Shown in pieces: positions 44,815 to 54,929 of a stretch of DNA of 64,000 nt. The position numbers were made by a program, and so were the translations under genes. Below the pieces are notes generated by a model, which was not told where the DNA came from, ran no database searches, and was given only the letters and a program-made list of their open reading frames with translations. How positions within the stretch are numbered: position 1 is the stretch's first letter; every line of letters begins with the position of its first letter. The DNA comes from an uncultured Saprospiraceae bacterium (GTDB lineage: Bacteria > Bacteroidota > Bacteroidia > Chitinophagales > Saprospiraceae): the NCBI GenBank assembly GCA_937921825.1, contig CAKZVK010000005.1:28385-92384 (forward strand). The letters run 5' to 3'.

Positions 44815-45144
44815 TTCTAGTACATTCTCTGGTGGTCTGCCGAGTACGGCCTTTCGAGCTTTAACTACTATGGGTCTTTCTATGAGTTTGGGATGTTTAA
44901 CTAGAATAGATAGCCACTTTTCTTCAGTGATGGACTTTCCTTTATATTGCTCTTTGTAGATGGCTTCAGACTTTCTGACTAGCTCTGAGGGTTTCATTTT
45001 GAGCTTTTTGAGTAGTGCTTCTAGTTCTTCTTCCGTCAGTAAGTCTTTCAAATACAAAACTATTTCTGGCTCTACCCCATTACTATTTAGAAGAGCTAGA
45101 GTTTGGCGACTCTTTGCACATCGGGGATTGTGATATATTTTCAT
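44806..45144 (-). CDS. ArsC-family arsenate reductase-like protein
   Basis: This 112-residue protein has a thioredoxin-like fold of the ArsC/Spx family. The catalytic Cys9 is in IYHNPRCAKSRQTLALL and the substrate-binding Arg regions are in LIERPIVVKARKAVLGRPP. In the glutaredoxin-linked ArsC class this Cys reduces arsenate; some relatives (YffB, Spx) have other roles. No arsenite pump or ArsR gene is near, so arsenic resistance is not supported by context. A TATATTTG element lies 27 nt before the ATG and overlaps the first base of the thioesterase gene start. Confidence 0.88.
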   Translation of the reverse strand: MKIYHNPRCAKSRQTLALLNSNGVEPEIVLYLKDLLTEEELEALLKKLKMKPSELVRKSEAIYKEQYKGKSITEEKWLSILVKHPKLIERPIVVKARKAVLGRPPENVLELL

Positions 45145-45171
45145 AAGTTTACATTACAAATTTTTATAATA

Positions 45172-45179
45172 CAAATATA
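45172..45179 (-). promoter_or_regulatory. TAnnTTTG element of the ArsC-like gene
   Basis: On the minus strand this is TATATTTG, an exact match, 27 nt before the ATG at 45144. Its first base coincides with the first base of the divergent thioesterase start codon. Confidence 0.45.
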
Positions 45180-45604
45180 TGATTTGGAAGAGTAAACCCA
45201 CGCTGGAAGCTATAAATAGCATAAGAAAGGGAACTTTGGTAGAGCATCTAGACATCCAGTTTATTGAGATCGGAGAAGATTATCTGATTGCAAAAATGCC
45301 AGTGGATCATAAGACCTTGCAGCCGATGGGTCTTCTACATGGAGGGGCTTCAGTGGCACTTGCTGAGACTATTGGCTCAGTCGCTTCTACAGTTGTATTA
45401 GAAAACCCCTTTGAGAAAGGAGTAGTCGGTGTAGAAATTAATGCTAATCATCTCAGCGCGGCTACAGAAGGATCTGTCTATGGTAAAGTAACGCCGATAA
45501 AGGTGGGCAGGAAGCTTCATGTCTGGAATATTGAAATCTACGACGACAATAATAAGAAGATCTGTATATCTAGATTGACGACTATGATCTTAGATAAATC
45601 CTAA
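45179..45604 (+). CDS. Hotdog-fold acyl-CoA thioesterase (PaaI/MenI type)
   Basis: This 141-residue protein has the hotdog fold of the PaaI/YbgC group. LLHGGASVALAETIGSVAS contains the helix with the catalytic Glu and substrate-contacting residues typical of 4HBT-II enzymes. GVVGVEINANHLSAA and KVGRKLHVWNIEIYDDNNKK follow. The subgroup includes 1,4-dihydroxy-2-naphthoyl-CoA hydrolase (MenI) of menaquinone synthesis and phenylacetyl-CoA thioesterases; which one cannot be decided without neighbouring men genes. It is divergent from the ArsC-like gene, 34 nt apart. Confidence 0.85.
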   Translation: MIWKSKPTLEAINSIRKGTLVEHLDIQFIEIGEDYLIAKMPVDHKTLQPMGLLHGGASVALAETIGSVASTVVLENPFEKGVVGVEINANHLSAATEGSVYGKVTPIKVGRKLHVWNIEIYDDNNKKICISRLTTMILDKS

Positions 45605-45689
45605 GGATTTGTCGTCCTGCGATCAAGACGTACAGTCTAGAACTTAGAAGTCCTTTATCTTTACGATAATCATATTTAAATTAAGCATA

Positions 45690-48071
45690 ATGAAATATTT
45701 TTGGTTCTTACTATTCACCGTTGCTAGCCTATTTGTTGAGGCACAAGCTGACTTTAACTTTGAGTTGGTGTCCATCACAGAACTGCCTGATGGCGAAGGA
45801 GGAAATGATGTATGGGGATTTGTAGGTCCTAACGGAACAGAGTATGCGATCATGGGTACTTCTAGGTACACAATTATTTATGACCTGACAGATCCTACTG
45901 TACCTAGAGAAATCAAAAGAATAGAGGGAGATAATACAATATGGAGAGACATAAAATCGTGGGAAGATCATCTCTACGTTACAGCAGATAATGCGCCCGA
46001 TGGACTCCTTGTGATAGATATGAGTGAGGTGGCGACCGATTCTATACGGTTTCAATTTTTGAATCCAAGTATTACTAGTAGTACGGGTTCACAGCCTCTA
46101 GAGTCTTGTCATAATCTGTATATAGATGAGAATGGATTTATGTATCTCGCTGGCTGTGGTAGTGAAGTGCAAGCCATGAATAAGGCTATCATATTTGATC
46201 TCAATCAAGATAAATGGAACCCAGTTCTTGTAGGCGTACATGGTGGAAGTAATCCTGAATATGCTCACGATCTAATGGTCAGAGACAATATCATGTATAG
46301 TTCTGAGATCTATCAAGGAGCTCTAGCTATCTATGATGTTACTGACAAGGCTAACATACAGTTACTAGGAGAAGCACCTACCTCATTTAACTTTACACAT
46401 AACACTTGGATATCTGATGATGGCAACTTTGCATTTACAACAGATGAGAGGGGGAATGCCTTTGTAGATTCTTATGATATCAGCGACTATGGTAATATAA
46501 AACGACTAGATTCTTTTCAGCCTCTAGAGAATGCTGGTCAGGATGTGGTGCCTCATAATACCCACTATAAGGATGGTTACCTAGTCACCTCATGGTATAC
46601 TGAGGGAGTAGTCATTACAGATGCTAATAGACCAGAGAATATGATCAAGGTAGCTTCTTATGACACATATAAAGACGCAAATGGAGGAACAAATGGCTGC
46701 TGGGGAGCTTATCCATGGTTGCCTTCAGGTTATGTTCTGGCTACGGATAGAAGATATGGATTGCACGTACTTCGTCCTACATATGAAAGAGCTTGCTATC
46801 TAGAAGGTCAAGTAGCAGATGCTGCTGATCAATCTAGTATCAATGGTGTGACAGTCGAAATACTTTCTACTGATGCCAATAATGATGTTTCTAATTCTAT
46901 GGGATCCTATAAGACAGGTCAGGCCACTCCTGGGACTTACCAAGTAAAGTTTACACATCCACAATATCAAGAATTGATTGTAGAAGCAGAATTAGCTAAA
47001 GGTCAGGTGACCATTCTAGATGTAGAGATGCAACGTAGACCTTTGAGTATAGTGGGTATTTTAGTTGATGCTGAGAGTAAAGAACCTATAAGCGAAGGTT
47101 CTGTGACTATAGCCACGGTAGATCATGAACTCTTGATGACGACAAATGTAGATGGATCATTTAGTTTCTTTGGTAATCCTGAAAGCCACACCTTCCATTT
47201 TGGGGCTTGGGGGTACAAGTTAATTAGGCAGTCTTTTGTTCCTGAGGACGGAGAGTTTACTATAGAGTTAGAACCTGGCTATGAAGATGATTTTGTCTTG
47301 GATCTGGGCTGGAAAGCCTCAGGTACAGCAACTTCTGGCTTATGGGAAAGAGGCATCCCTATTGCTACTTTTACAGGATTTCGAATCTCTAATATAGATA
47401 AGGACATAGAAGGTGATATCGGAGAACAATGTTATGTCACAGGAAATGGTGGTGGTGGTGCAGGGAGTGATAATGTAAATAATGGGACTGCCATATTGAG
47501 ATCTCCTCACATGTTCCTAGAAGACTATGAGAATCCGGAAATAGAATTCAGAACCTATTTCTTCAATGGTGGAGGCAATAATGAGCCAGATGATAGATTA
47601 GACATATTGGTCTCTGATGGTACGAACTTCGTCAATCTGCTCACCATAGATGAGAGTACTCCGGATACTACATGGACAGATGTATTGACTTTCAATCTGT
47701 TAGATAATGGTCTAGATATCTCGGAGCCAATTATTATCTCATTTACAGCTGGTGATTATGGAGGTAGAAATTGGGTAGAAGCAGCACTAGATGTCTTTAG
47801 AGTTAATGATAATCGGGGTTCTGCTACAAATGAGACCAATAATTTTTCCACTATCAGCTTATTTCCAAATCCAGCCGACGAAATCCTAAATATCAGTACA
47901 GAAGTAACTGATATCGCTCAGATGAGTCTCTATAATGCTGCTGGTCAGAGGATTATACAAAAGGACTATTCTAGCCAACTAGATATTTCTGGCTTAGAAA
48001 GTGGTTTATATTACTTGAGATTCACGAAAAATGATGGAATTATATTGAGTACATCATTTATAATCAGATAA
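45690..48071 (+). CDS. Choice-of-anchor B family secreted protein with T9SS sorting domain
   Basis: This is a 793-residue exported protein. Order: signal peptide (MKYFWFLLFTVASLFVEAQ); an LVIVD-repeat β-propeller of the choice-of-anchor B family, about residues 20-370, with repeated TIIYDLTDPTVPREIKRI and LAIYDVTDKANIQLLGEA phrases; two carboxypeptidase-regulatory-like domains (CYLEGQVADAADQSSINGV and IVGILVDAESKEPISEGSV) at about 369-525; a jelly-roll-like region to about 710; and the sorting domain (LFPNPADEI to SGLYYLRFTKNDG). The function is unknown; propellers of this kind bind ligands at the surface. A TATCTTTA element at 45656-45663 may be its promoter. The tRNA-Glu gene follows. Confidence 0.88.
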   Translation: MKYFWFLLFTVASLFVEAQADFNFELVSITELPDGEGGNDVWGFVGPNGTEYAIMGTSRYTIIYDLTDPTVPREIKRIEGDNTIWRDIKSWEDHLYVTADNAPDGLLVIDMSEVATDSIRFQFLNPSITSSTGSQPLESCHNLYIDENGFMYLAGCGSEVQAMNKAIIFDLNQDKWNPVLVGVHGGSNPEYAHDLMVRDNIMYSSEIYQGALAIYDVTDKANIQLLGEAPTSFNFTHNTWISDDGNFAFTTDERGNAFVDSYDISDYGNIKRLDSFQPLENAGQDVVPHNTHYKDGYLVTSWYTEGVVITDANRPENMIKVASYDTYKDANGGTNGCWGAYPWLPSGYVLATDRRYGLHVLRPTYERACYLEGQVADAADQSSINGVTVEILSTDANNDVSNSMGSYKTGQATPGTYQVKFTHPQYQELIVEAELAKGQVTILDVEMQRRPLSIVGILVDAESKEPISEGSVTIATVDHELLMTTNVDGSFSFFGNPESHTFHFGAWGYKLIRQSFVPEDGEFTIELEPGYEDDFVLDLGWKASGTATSGLWERGIPIATFTGFRISNIDKDIEGDIGEQCYVTGNGGGGAGSDNVNNGTAILRSPHMFLEDYENPEIEFRTYFFNGGGNNEPDDRLDILVSDGTNFVNLLTIDESTPDTTWTDVLTFNLLDNGLDISEPIIISFTAGDYGGRNWVEAALDVFRVNDNRGSATNETNNFSTISLFPNPADEILNISTEVTDIAQMSLYNAAGQRIIQKDYSSQLDISGLESGLYYLRFTKNDGIILSTSFIIR

Positions 48072-48090
48072 ATGGGAACGGATTTTGCTT

Positions 48091-48125
48091 TTTGTTTACA
48101 GCAATTAGCAAAATTTATATATTTG
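48091..48125 (+). promoter_or_regulatory. Promoter of tRNA-Glu
   Basis: TTTG at 48091-48094 and TATATTTG at 48118-48125, 23 nt apart, form a complete Bacteroidota promoter, 40 nt before the mature tRNA 5' end. Confidence 0.6.
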
Positions 48126-48165
48126 CACTCGCTTTAAAAGAGAAGCGCATTTTATTGAATTTAAT

Positions 48166-48237
48166 GGCCCGTTCGTCTAGGGGTTAGGACGCCAGGTTTT
48201 CATCCTGGTAGCACGGGTTCGAATCCCGTACGGGCTA
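48166..48237 (+). tRNA. tRNA-Glu (anticodon TTC)
   Basis: The cloverleaf is complete. The acceptor stem GGCCCGT pairs with ACGGGCT (one G·U at the end). The anticodon stem CCAGG/CCTGG encloses the loop TTTTCAT with anticodon TTC. The T-arm contains GGGTTCGAATCCC, and the discriminator base is A at 48237. The 3' CCA is not encoded, which is usual here. A promoter lies upstream and a terminator just downstream, so this is a single-gene unit. Confidence 0.97.
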
Positions 48238-48255
48238 CTCTTTGAATAAGGCATT

Positions 48256-48293
48256 GGCCTCGAGTTTTCGTCGACTCGGGGCCTGTTTTTTTT
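48256..48293 (+). terminator. Intrinsic terminator of tRNA-Glu
   Basis: A 10-bp stem (48256-48265 with 48274-48283, one G·T pair) has an 8-nt loop and is followed by TGTTTTTTTT. Confidence 0.85.
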
Positions 48294-48574
48294 ATACCAA
48301 CTTCTTTCCTATTCTCTTTCACATTGCTTTGATAGAACTCATTCTCTCCTAGTTCATTTTATCCCACCAAGCTGCATGTCCATCCAAAATATAAACTTAT
48401 TAAGCTTTGTATAGAAATTCTTATTCAGCTTTAGTTAGAATCATAATGATTCAAACATAACCTTACAGTAGAGAAACTCTAGGAGTTGTTAGTTGATAAT
48501 TATTGTCATAACTAACTGACTAATCTAGGATATCCTAAATGAATTGCAGCCAGGTGATGACTACTTCACTCTAA
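48294..48574. other. Intergenic region, 281 bp
   Basis: No gene is seen between the tRNA terminator and the 3' end of the fusion gene. A weak inverted repeat (GTTAGTT at 48488 paired with AACTAAC near 48510) lies 60 nt past the fusion gene stop and lacks a T-tract. Confidence 0.6.
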
Positions 48575-50854
48575 TTATTGATCAATGACCTGTGAATATT
48601 TATTCAATAGACTCTCTAAAAGATCAACAACTGTTTTAGCATTCTTCTTAGTAAAGCAAAGAGGAGGTTTCGATTTTATGACATTATCAAAGGGGCCGTC
48701 TGTACTTATTAGAATATTGTTTTTTCGGAATTGATTCTTTATTAGCTGAGCCAATGCAGTGTTTGGCTCTCTACTATTAGGGATCACTAGTTCCACACCT
48801 ATAAACAGACCCATTCCTCGCACATCCCCTATGCAGGAATATTTTTGCATCAATTCTTTTAAAAGCGACATGTAGTATAGTCCTACCAATTTAGCATTTT
48901 CTTGAAGTCCCTCTACTTCTATTACTTCTAGGACAGTCGCTCCTATTGCGCATGATACTGGGTTACCTCCAAATGAGCTGAAGAATTCTACTCCTTGCTC
49001 AAATGATTGAGCAATTTCATCTGTAGTCACTACCGCTCCCATAGGATGTCCGTTAGCGATGGGCTTGCCTAGAATGACTAGGTCAGGTATTACTCCATGC
49101 GCTTCGTAGCCCCAAAAATATTCTCCTACTCGTCCAAAGCCTGTCTGAACCTCGTCACTAATACAGATACCACCTTGCTTTCTTATGGCTGGATATACTT
49201 CTTTTAGATACTCAGGAGCAAGAGGAACCTGTCCAGCACAACCAAGAATAGGCTCAGCTACAAATGCTGCGATAGGTTTTCCATTTTGTTCAAGTTGAGC
49301 TTTGGTATCTCTTGCATACAAGAGGCCAGGATTTTCCATTTCACTAGTGTATTTCCCATTGTAGATATTTGGTACTGGGGTCTTTAGAATGTATTCCTTT
49401 TGACCATCACCTTTAGGGTTGTTGAACTTGTAGTCACTGATATCGATAGAGGTCTGTGTATTGCCATGATAGCCCAGTTCCATAACCATTATCTGTTCAT
49501 AACCTGTATGCTTTCTTGCCATTCGTATCGCTAGATCACTTGCAGCACTACCAGAGTTAACAAAGAAAACTTTGCTGAGAGAATCAGGGAATTTTGAAAG
49601 TAACTTTTCAGAATATTCTGCAAGTTCATCATACAGATATCTAGTATTTGTATTCAGTGCATACATCTGAGTAGATCCTGCCCTCGTGACCCTTGGGTGG
49701 CAGTGTCCTACATGGGGTATGTTATTGTAGGCATCTAGATAAGTAGCCCCATCGGCACCGTACATGTACTGAAAAGCGGCACCTACCATATGGATAGGCT
49801 CCTTATAGCTGAGCGAGAGAATCGTACTAATATGGTTATTTCTTCTATGTATAATATCATCGATAGAAGGTGATAATATCGGTTCTAATCCAATAGCTTT
49901 TCTGAATCTGTTTTTAGCATGTACAGGATTGATAGCTATCCACTTATGCAACATCTGGAGAGCAAATTTCTCACTTACTGAGGCGTATTTATTCTCTGGA
50001 TTTATTTTTTTTGAATGCGAAGAATTGCAAATGCTCGTACATAATCTTGCTGCTATCAAATAATACAAAGCATCGACCTCTTCTTCTTGCAAAGGCAAAA
50101 CTTCATGATAGGCATGCAAAATGAGCTCAGCATAGTCTAATGGATTCTCCTTGTCATAGCTGCTATAGGTAATCGCAATAGCTACTTCATTAATTAGATA
50201 CGAATGGGCTAAATCGCCAAAATCAATTAGACCAGAAATTTTGCCATCCTGAACTAGAACATTCCATTCATTTGCATCATTGTGGATTAGTTGCTTTCGC
50301 AGATGAGGGAACAAAGGCCGAATGTTAAGATCAAATTGTTCAAAGAAATATCTCACAACTGCTCTATCTCTAGCCTGAGGTATATCATCGATATACTTTT
50401 CGTTTAGATGAAAATACTGTAGATCCCATAAGTCTTCCTTTGATTTTATAACATAACTATCGATAGCCTGTAGAGCTAGATCCATTTCTGCAAGGAAGAT
50501 TCCTAAAGACTGATATAATTCTCTAGATGGCTCAGTGTCTCCAAGGAATACACCATCCAGATAATTCAGCATTCTTATTAATTCTGCTTGTCCTTGATTT
50601 GTTACTTTTTTTACGTAAGAATTATCTCTAAAGCGGATAGGTTGTGGGAAGCATCCTTTGATTTTACTATTTAGTTCTGTAAGTATCTTATTCTCCGCTT
50701 CTATTAGATCTTTCTGGTTAAGGCTATACTTATAACTCTTCAAGATACATTTACCCTGGTCTGTTTCTAACAGATAATTTGCATTGTCATACCCATTCAG
50801 CTGTCGGCATCTAAGTAGCTTCTCCGTAACTTCTTGTTCTAAAACATCAAACAT
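48575..50854 (-). CDS. APH-type kinase fused to class III aminotransferase (phospho-lyase type)
   Basis: This 759-residue protein joins two enzymes. Residues 1 to about 320 are an aminoglycoside-phosphotransferase (APH) fold kinase: [14 protein letters not shown] (catalytic Asp) and [14 protein letters not shown] (metal-binding Asp). Residues about 335-759 are a class III PLP aminotransferase: [34 protein letters not shown] and the PLP Lys597 in [16 protein letters not shown]. In animals, hydroxylysine kinase and the phospholyases for phosphohydroxylysine and phosphoethanolamine are separate proteins of exactly these two families acting in sequence. By analogy the fusion should phosphorylate an amino-alcohol and then eliminate phosphate and ammonia; this is inference. 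Related bacterial fusions may carry an M23 peptidase between the halves; here none is present. ATG at 50854 is preferred to a GTG 12 nt upstream. Confidence 0.88.
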   Translation of the reverse strand: MFDVLEQEVTEKLLRCRQLNGYDNANYLLETDQGKCILKSYKYSLNQKDLIEAENKILTELNSKIKGCFPQPIRFRDNSYVKKVTNQGQAELIRMLNYLDGVFLGDTEPSRELYQSLGIFLAEMDLALQAIDSYVIKSKEDLWDLQYFHLNEKYIDDIPQARDRAVVRYFFEQFDLNIRPLFPHLRKQLIHNDANEWNVLVQDGKISGLIDFGDLAHSYLINEVAIAITYSSYDKENPLDYAELILHAYHEVLPLQEEEVDALYYLIAARLCTSICNSSHSKKINPENKYASVSEKFALQMLHKWIAINPVHAKNRFRKAIGLEPILSPSIDDIIHRRNNHISTILSLSYKEPIHMVGAAFQYMYGADGATYLDAYNNIPHVGHCHPRVTRAGSTQMYALNTNTRYLYDELAEYSEKLLSKFPDSLSKVFFVNSGSAASDLAIRMARKHTGYEQIMVMELGYHGNTQTSIDISDYKFNNPKGDGQKEYILKTPVPNIYNGKYTSEMENPGLLYARDTKAQLEQNGKPIAAFVAEPILGCAGQVPLAPEYLKEVYPAIRKQGGICISDEVQTGFGRVGEYFWGYEAHGVIPDLVILGKPIANGHPMGAVVTTDEIAQSFEQGVEFFSSFGGNPVSCAIGATVLEVIEVEGLQENAKLVGLYYMSLLKELMQKYSCIGDVRGMGLFIGVELVIPNSREPNTALAQLIKNQFRKNNILISTDGPFDNVIKSKPPLCFTKKNAKTVVDLLESLLNKYSQVIDQ

Positions 50855-51041
50855 ACTATTAGGCACTTTTTCTTAATCATTTCATTGCGGACAAAGATCA
50901 ACTTTATTGTATTTATAAAGTTGAATTTATGTACTTTTCCTACATGGTCAAAAACTAAAAAGTAACCTGTAACTTAGCTATAGCCTTTATGTTCACACTA
51001 AGCAATCTTAATTAGCTGTTCGATTCCTCAAAATATAATTA

Positions 51042-54000
51042 ATGAAAAAATATTTAACTACTCCTATATTTCTTCTGATTGCAATCGTTGCTTTTAGCCA
51101 GGATGATATACAGTCTATATTGACTACTGGTAATAATTATGAAATGATGTGCCAGAAAGCGGAAAGCTACTTTGAGCAAAAGCATCTTGGTTTATCGGTT
51201 AAGCAACTTTCGCATGGCGAGTACCGTGATGGAGAATTTGTCAAGTACATGCGATGGAGAAACTATTGGGACACTAGTCTAAATCCTGATGGAACATTAG
51301 GAGACATCACTGCTCATAGGATGAAAAGGACACAAAAACGTCCACATATTAATGACCTATACGATGATATAGAATGGAGTAATATCTCCAATACTGAATT
51401 TATAAGAGTACAGATTTCTATGGGTAGGACTACGAGTATCGCTTTTCATCCTACGGATAGTAACATATTCTATGTTGCGGCAGCTATCGGAGGAGTATGG
51501 AAAACTGAAGACGGTGGTCAGACATATATTCCTCTAGGCGATGACCTGCCGTATTTGGCAGTATCTTCAATAGTGGTAGATCAGGAAAATCCTGACAACT
51601 TGTATATTTCTCTTGGGAGTCATCTTTGGAATGGACTTCCTAGCATAGGTGTCTATAAGTCTACAGATGCAGGCACCAGTTGGCAGCCGACCAGCCTTAT
51701 CTTTTCGACTTCGGATAATTCTAGAATATATTGGCTTACTGCAGATCCTGAAGATAGTGCTACCCTACTGGCAGCAACAGACAAGGGGCTCTATAAGACA
51801 ACTGATGGTTTTGAAAGCTATTCACGATTGACTGCGGCCTCATGTATACAGGCACATTATATGCATGGTGATAATCAAACAATATTCTTAGGGACTAATA
51901 ATGGCCAATTCCTAAAAAGCGTAGATGGCGGTGATAAGTTTACACAAGTGGAAAGTTTTGGGAACAATCCAGTAAGGATAGCACTTACAAGACAAGACCC
52001 CGATAAAGTTGTTATATGCAATGAAAGTACTCTTAAAGTCAGTAATGATGGCGGTAATTCTTTTCCTATCTCCCATTCGCTGCCAGAATCATTCAATGCA
52101 CAACTTGCATCTATTAATCCTCAAGATCCTAAAGATTATATAGTCGGCTATTTTGAGTTGTTCCGTACAAAAGATGGTGGTGCTAATTATACAAAAATTT
52201 CTGATTGGCTAGGACGTGATAACCTCCCTCTCATTCATGTCGATATGCGTAACACCTTTGTAAACCCTCTACAGAATGATAGAATCTATTATTGTCATGA
52301 TGGAGGAGTGGATGCCTTTAATGTGGAAACAGAAGAGTTTATCAATCTAAGTGATGGCTTGATTATTACTCAGTTCTATGATATTGGCGTCTCACAATCT
52401 AATCCTAACGTAGTATCTGGAGGTTCTCAAGATAACGGGAGCATGTACAGAGATCGCAATGGTAACTGGAGTGACTTAGCAGGTACAGGTGATGGTATGA
52501 TTACAGAAATAGATCCTACAGACGAGAATACTATTTACTGGGAGTATCAGTTTGGTGGCTTGAGGCGATTTGACGGTTCTGGAAATTCAAATATATCGCC
52601 CCCTGAACAGGATGGAGAAGGGGCCTGGATAACGCCATTTCGACTTGACCCCAATAATCCTAATAGAATAGTGGTCGGCTATAGCTCTGTCTATGAAAGC
52701 CTTGATCAGGGTAATACATGGACTAATATTGGTGATGAATTAGCTAATGGTGCTAATCTAAATCATATCGCTATATCGGAGTCCAATGGGAGTAGAGTTT
52801 ATGCAATAAGAAATAATATTCTATATGTAAAAGACATAGATAGTAACAACTGGATACCCAAAAGTCTTCCTATAGGTAGTATTACTGATATAGAGGTGGA
52901 TCCTGTCGATATGAACCAGATTGTAATAGTTGCTGGTGGCTACACTAGTGGTAACAAGATATTCAGCTCTCCAGATGCTGGAGATAGTTGGATCAATATT
53001 ACAGATGATCTACCCAATGTTAGGTTCGGAGCAGTAGAATTTTATAAAGATATTGATGATGCTTTATTTATTGGATCAGATGCAGGTGTCTATTATAGAG
53101 ATAATAGCGCACCAACATGGATTCCGTATGGCACCCTACCTAATACAAGAATCAACGATATAGAAATTCAGTACAGTACTCAGAAGATAAGAGTTGGCAC
53201 CTACGGCAGAGGGGTTTTTGAAGCAGATGTCAGTATCGTTGTCTGTGATGAAAATAGTCCAGATCAAGATGAAGATGGTATATGTGATGCTTTTGATTTA
53301 TGTCCTGAACTAGACGACAATCTTATAGGGACTAGCTGCGAAGATGGAGACCCATTTACATCTAGCGAAGCTTATTCTACCGACTGTATATGTGAAGGTG
53401 GTGAATCGAATATAGAGTACTGTCCAGCAGCTGGAAGCGCAAGTACAGGAGCTGATTTCATAGATTTAGTAGTACTTAATGATTTGAACAATGCTTCCGG
53501 GCAGACAAGTTATTCAGACTTCAGAAGCTTATCTACTACACTATCCGAAGAGAATACATATATATTAACTGTTTCTTTAAATTTTTCTTTTCCTCTGGAT
53601 ACCACATATGCTTGGATTGATTATGATCGCAGTGGGACTTTTGATGATGAAGAGTTAATCATTATGTCCGCTTATAATAATCATACTAGCACGGGTACTT
53701 TTACTGTACCAACAGTGGATTCCTATGGAGCAACAACTATGAGAGTAAGAAATGTATATGCTAACAATCATTCTGCCGATCCATGCAATTCTTACTTTGG
53801 GGAAGTAGAAGATTATACAATCTTTCTTGAAGCTTCAATGCTTTTAGATCAAGATCAAGATGGTTACCTCAGTGATGTAGACTGTGATGATAATAATCCC
53901 GATATCAACCCGGGTGCTGAAGAGATTCCTAACAATGATATAGATGAAGACTGTGATGGTATGGACCTCCTATCAGCTACCTACGATCTAGCTGAGGCCA

Positions 54001-54227
54001 AGCTTAGTATCTATCCAAACCCAACTAGCACCTATATCAATATTGACGTCAATGGTGTTCTTGACTATAAAGTGTCTCTTTACGATATTAAAGGTCTCTT
54101 AATAGCCAAGTATAATAATGTAAAAAGAATAGAGGTATATGATCTACCTATAGGGGCATACTATCTAGAAGTACAAGAGAGCAAGTCAGGCCAAAAGATT
54201 ATAGACAAAGTCTTTATTGGGGATTAG
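51042..54227 (+). CDS. Secreted multi-domain β-propeller protein with T9SS sorting domain
   Basis: This is a 1061-residue exported protein. Signal peptide (KYLTTPIFLLIAIVAFSQ); sortilin/VPS10-like BNR propeller at about residues 125-725, with repeats such as GGVWKTEDGGQTYIPLGDDL, GVYKSTDAGTSWQPTSL and KIFSSPDAGDSWINITDDL; a thrombospondin type 3 unit (DQDEDGICDAFDLCPE) near residue 740; a GEVED domain (about 793-930, ending YFGEVEDYTIFLE); a MopE-like metal-binding motif (DQDGYLSDVDCDD, then NNDIDEDCDGMD) at about 935-975; and the sorting domain (LSIYPNPTSTYINI to LPIGAYYLEVQE). Propellers of this type are common in extracellular glycosidases and adhesins. No catalytic site is recognisable. 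It is divergent from the fusion gene. Confidence 0.88.
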   Translation: MKKYLTTPIFLLIAIVAFSQDDIQSILTTGNNYEMMCQKAESYFEQKHLGLSVKQLSHGEYRDGEFVKYMRWRNYWDTSLNPDGTLGDITAHRMKRTQKRPHINDLYDDIEWSNISNTEFIRVQISMGRTTSIAFHPTDSNIFYVAAAIGGVWKTEDGGQTYIPLGDDLPYLAVSSIVVDQENPDNLYISLGSHLWNGLPSIGVYKSTDAGTSWQPTSLIFSTSDNSRIYWLTADPEDSATLLAATDKGLYKTTDGFESYSRLTAASCIQAHYMHGDNQTIFLGTNNGQFLKSVDGGDKFTQVESFGNNPVRIALTRQDPDKVVICNESTLKVSNDGGNSFPISHSLPESFNAQLASINPQDPKDYIVGYFELFRTKDGGANYTKISDWLGRDNLPLIHVDMRNTFVNPLQNDRIYYCHDGGVDAFNVETEEFINLSDGLIITQFYDIGVSQSNPNVVSGGSQDNGSMYRDRNGNWSDLAGTGDGMITEIDPTDENTIYWEYQFGGLRRFDGSGNSNISPPEQDGEGAWITPFRLDPNNPNRIVVGYSSVYESLDQGNTWTNIGDELANGANLNHIAISESNGSRVYAIRNNILYVKDIDSNNWIPKSLPIGSITDIEVDPVDMNQIVIVAGGYTSGNKIFSSPDAGDSWINITDDLPNVRFGAVEFYKDIDDALFIGSDAGVYYRDNSAPTWIPYGTLPNTRINDIEIQYSTQKIRVGTYGRGVFEADVSIVVCDENSPDQDEDGICDAFDLCPELDDNLIGTSCEDGDPFTSSEAYSTDCICEGGESNIEYCPAAGSASTGADFIDLVVLNDLNNASGQTSYSDFRSLSTTLSEENTYILTVSLNFSFPLDTTYAWIDYDRSGTFDDEELIIMSAYNNHTSTGTFTVPTVDSYGATTMRVRNVYANNHSADPCNSYFGEVEDYTIFLEASMLLDQDQDGYLSDVDCDDNNPDINPGAEEIPNNDIDEDCDGMDLLSATYDLAEAKLSIYPNPTSTYINIDVNGVLDYKVSLYDIKGLLIAKYNNVKRIEVYDLPIGAYYLEVQESKSGQKIIDKVFIGD

Positions 54228-54482
54228 TAGTTTTGCGATTCCGGTACTTATTTATAATCAACGGCCATTCTTATATTAGCAGTTTATCTGCACTAAATAA
54301 AGCTAAGTGTAGTACTAAATAAGTGTACTACTAGAATTATAATTTATGAAGATGTTTTTTTTCTACAATCTTAATCATACGCAGTACTAAAACTAGCTGC
54401 GTTCGAGAGGTTCATGAATCTGCTTATATATGAGGTGGTAGTAAAATGATTTACGTTCAAAGCGCTTTGGTAATTCACTCAT

Positions 54483-54896
54483 TTATACCTTGAATATTTC
54501 TTCATCATTAGTATAAGATTTAAACTCTATTGGATTGTTACTGGGATCAAATAAAAACATTGTTAACTGCTCCCCTGTTAGACCTTGATACCTGGTCTGC
54601 GCCTTAATGATAAATTTAGTATTGGCCTTTTCTAGCTTAGTCTTAATTTCTTCGAATTCAGAATGCTCTAGAATACAGCCAAAGTGTGGAATAGGAACAC
54701 TAACATCATCTACCTTACCGCAATAGTCTAAATCCGCTATAGACTCACTAACATGAGCTGATAATTGATTACCAAAGAAATCAAAATCTATCCATGAGTC
54801 TGTGGACCGCCCTTCTTTACAACCTAGTAGTCCTACGTAAAATTTCCTTGTAGATTCTATATCTCTCACCTTAAAGGCAAAATGAAATCTTCTCAT
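54483..54896 (-). CDS. VOC-family (glyoxalase/dioxygenase-like) protein
   Basis: This 137-residue protein has the paired βαβββ fold of vicinal oxygen chelate enzymes. Candidate metal ligands are the His in RRFHFAFKVRDIESTRKFY, the His in SAHVSE, the His in VPIPHFGCIL and the Glu in NNPIEFKSY. VOC members include glyoxalase, extradiol dioxygenases and antibiotic-binding proteins; none can be singled out here. It is 33 nt downstream of the secreted zincin gene on the same strand and may share its mRNA. It has no signal peptide, unlike its neighbours. Confidence 0.85.
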   Translation of the reverse strand: MRRFHFAFKVRDIESTRKFYVGLLGCKEGRSTDSWIDFDFFGNQLSAHVSESIADLDYCGKVDDVSVPIPHFGCILEHSEFEEIKTKLEKANTKFIIKAQTRYQGLTGEQLTMFLFDPSNNPIEFKSYTNDEEIFKV

Positions 54897-54929
54897 ATTA
54901 TCTTACTTTATTATAACTCAATGTATTTC

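Noticed and set aside
44806..45144. Arsenic resistance locus
   Set aside because: Only the ArsC-like gene is present; no arsenite exporter, ArsR or other ars gene lies nearby.
54309..54331. Inverted repeat GTAGTAC/GTACTAC after the propeller gene
   Set aside because: A 7-bp stem with a 9-nt loop and no T-tract; not enough for a terminator call.
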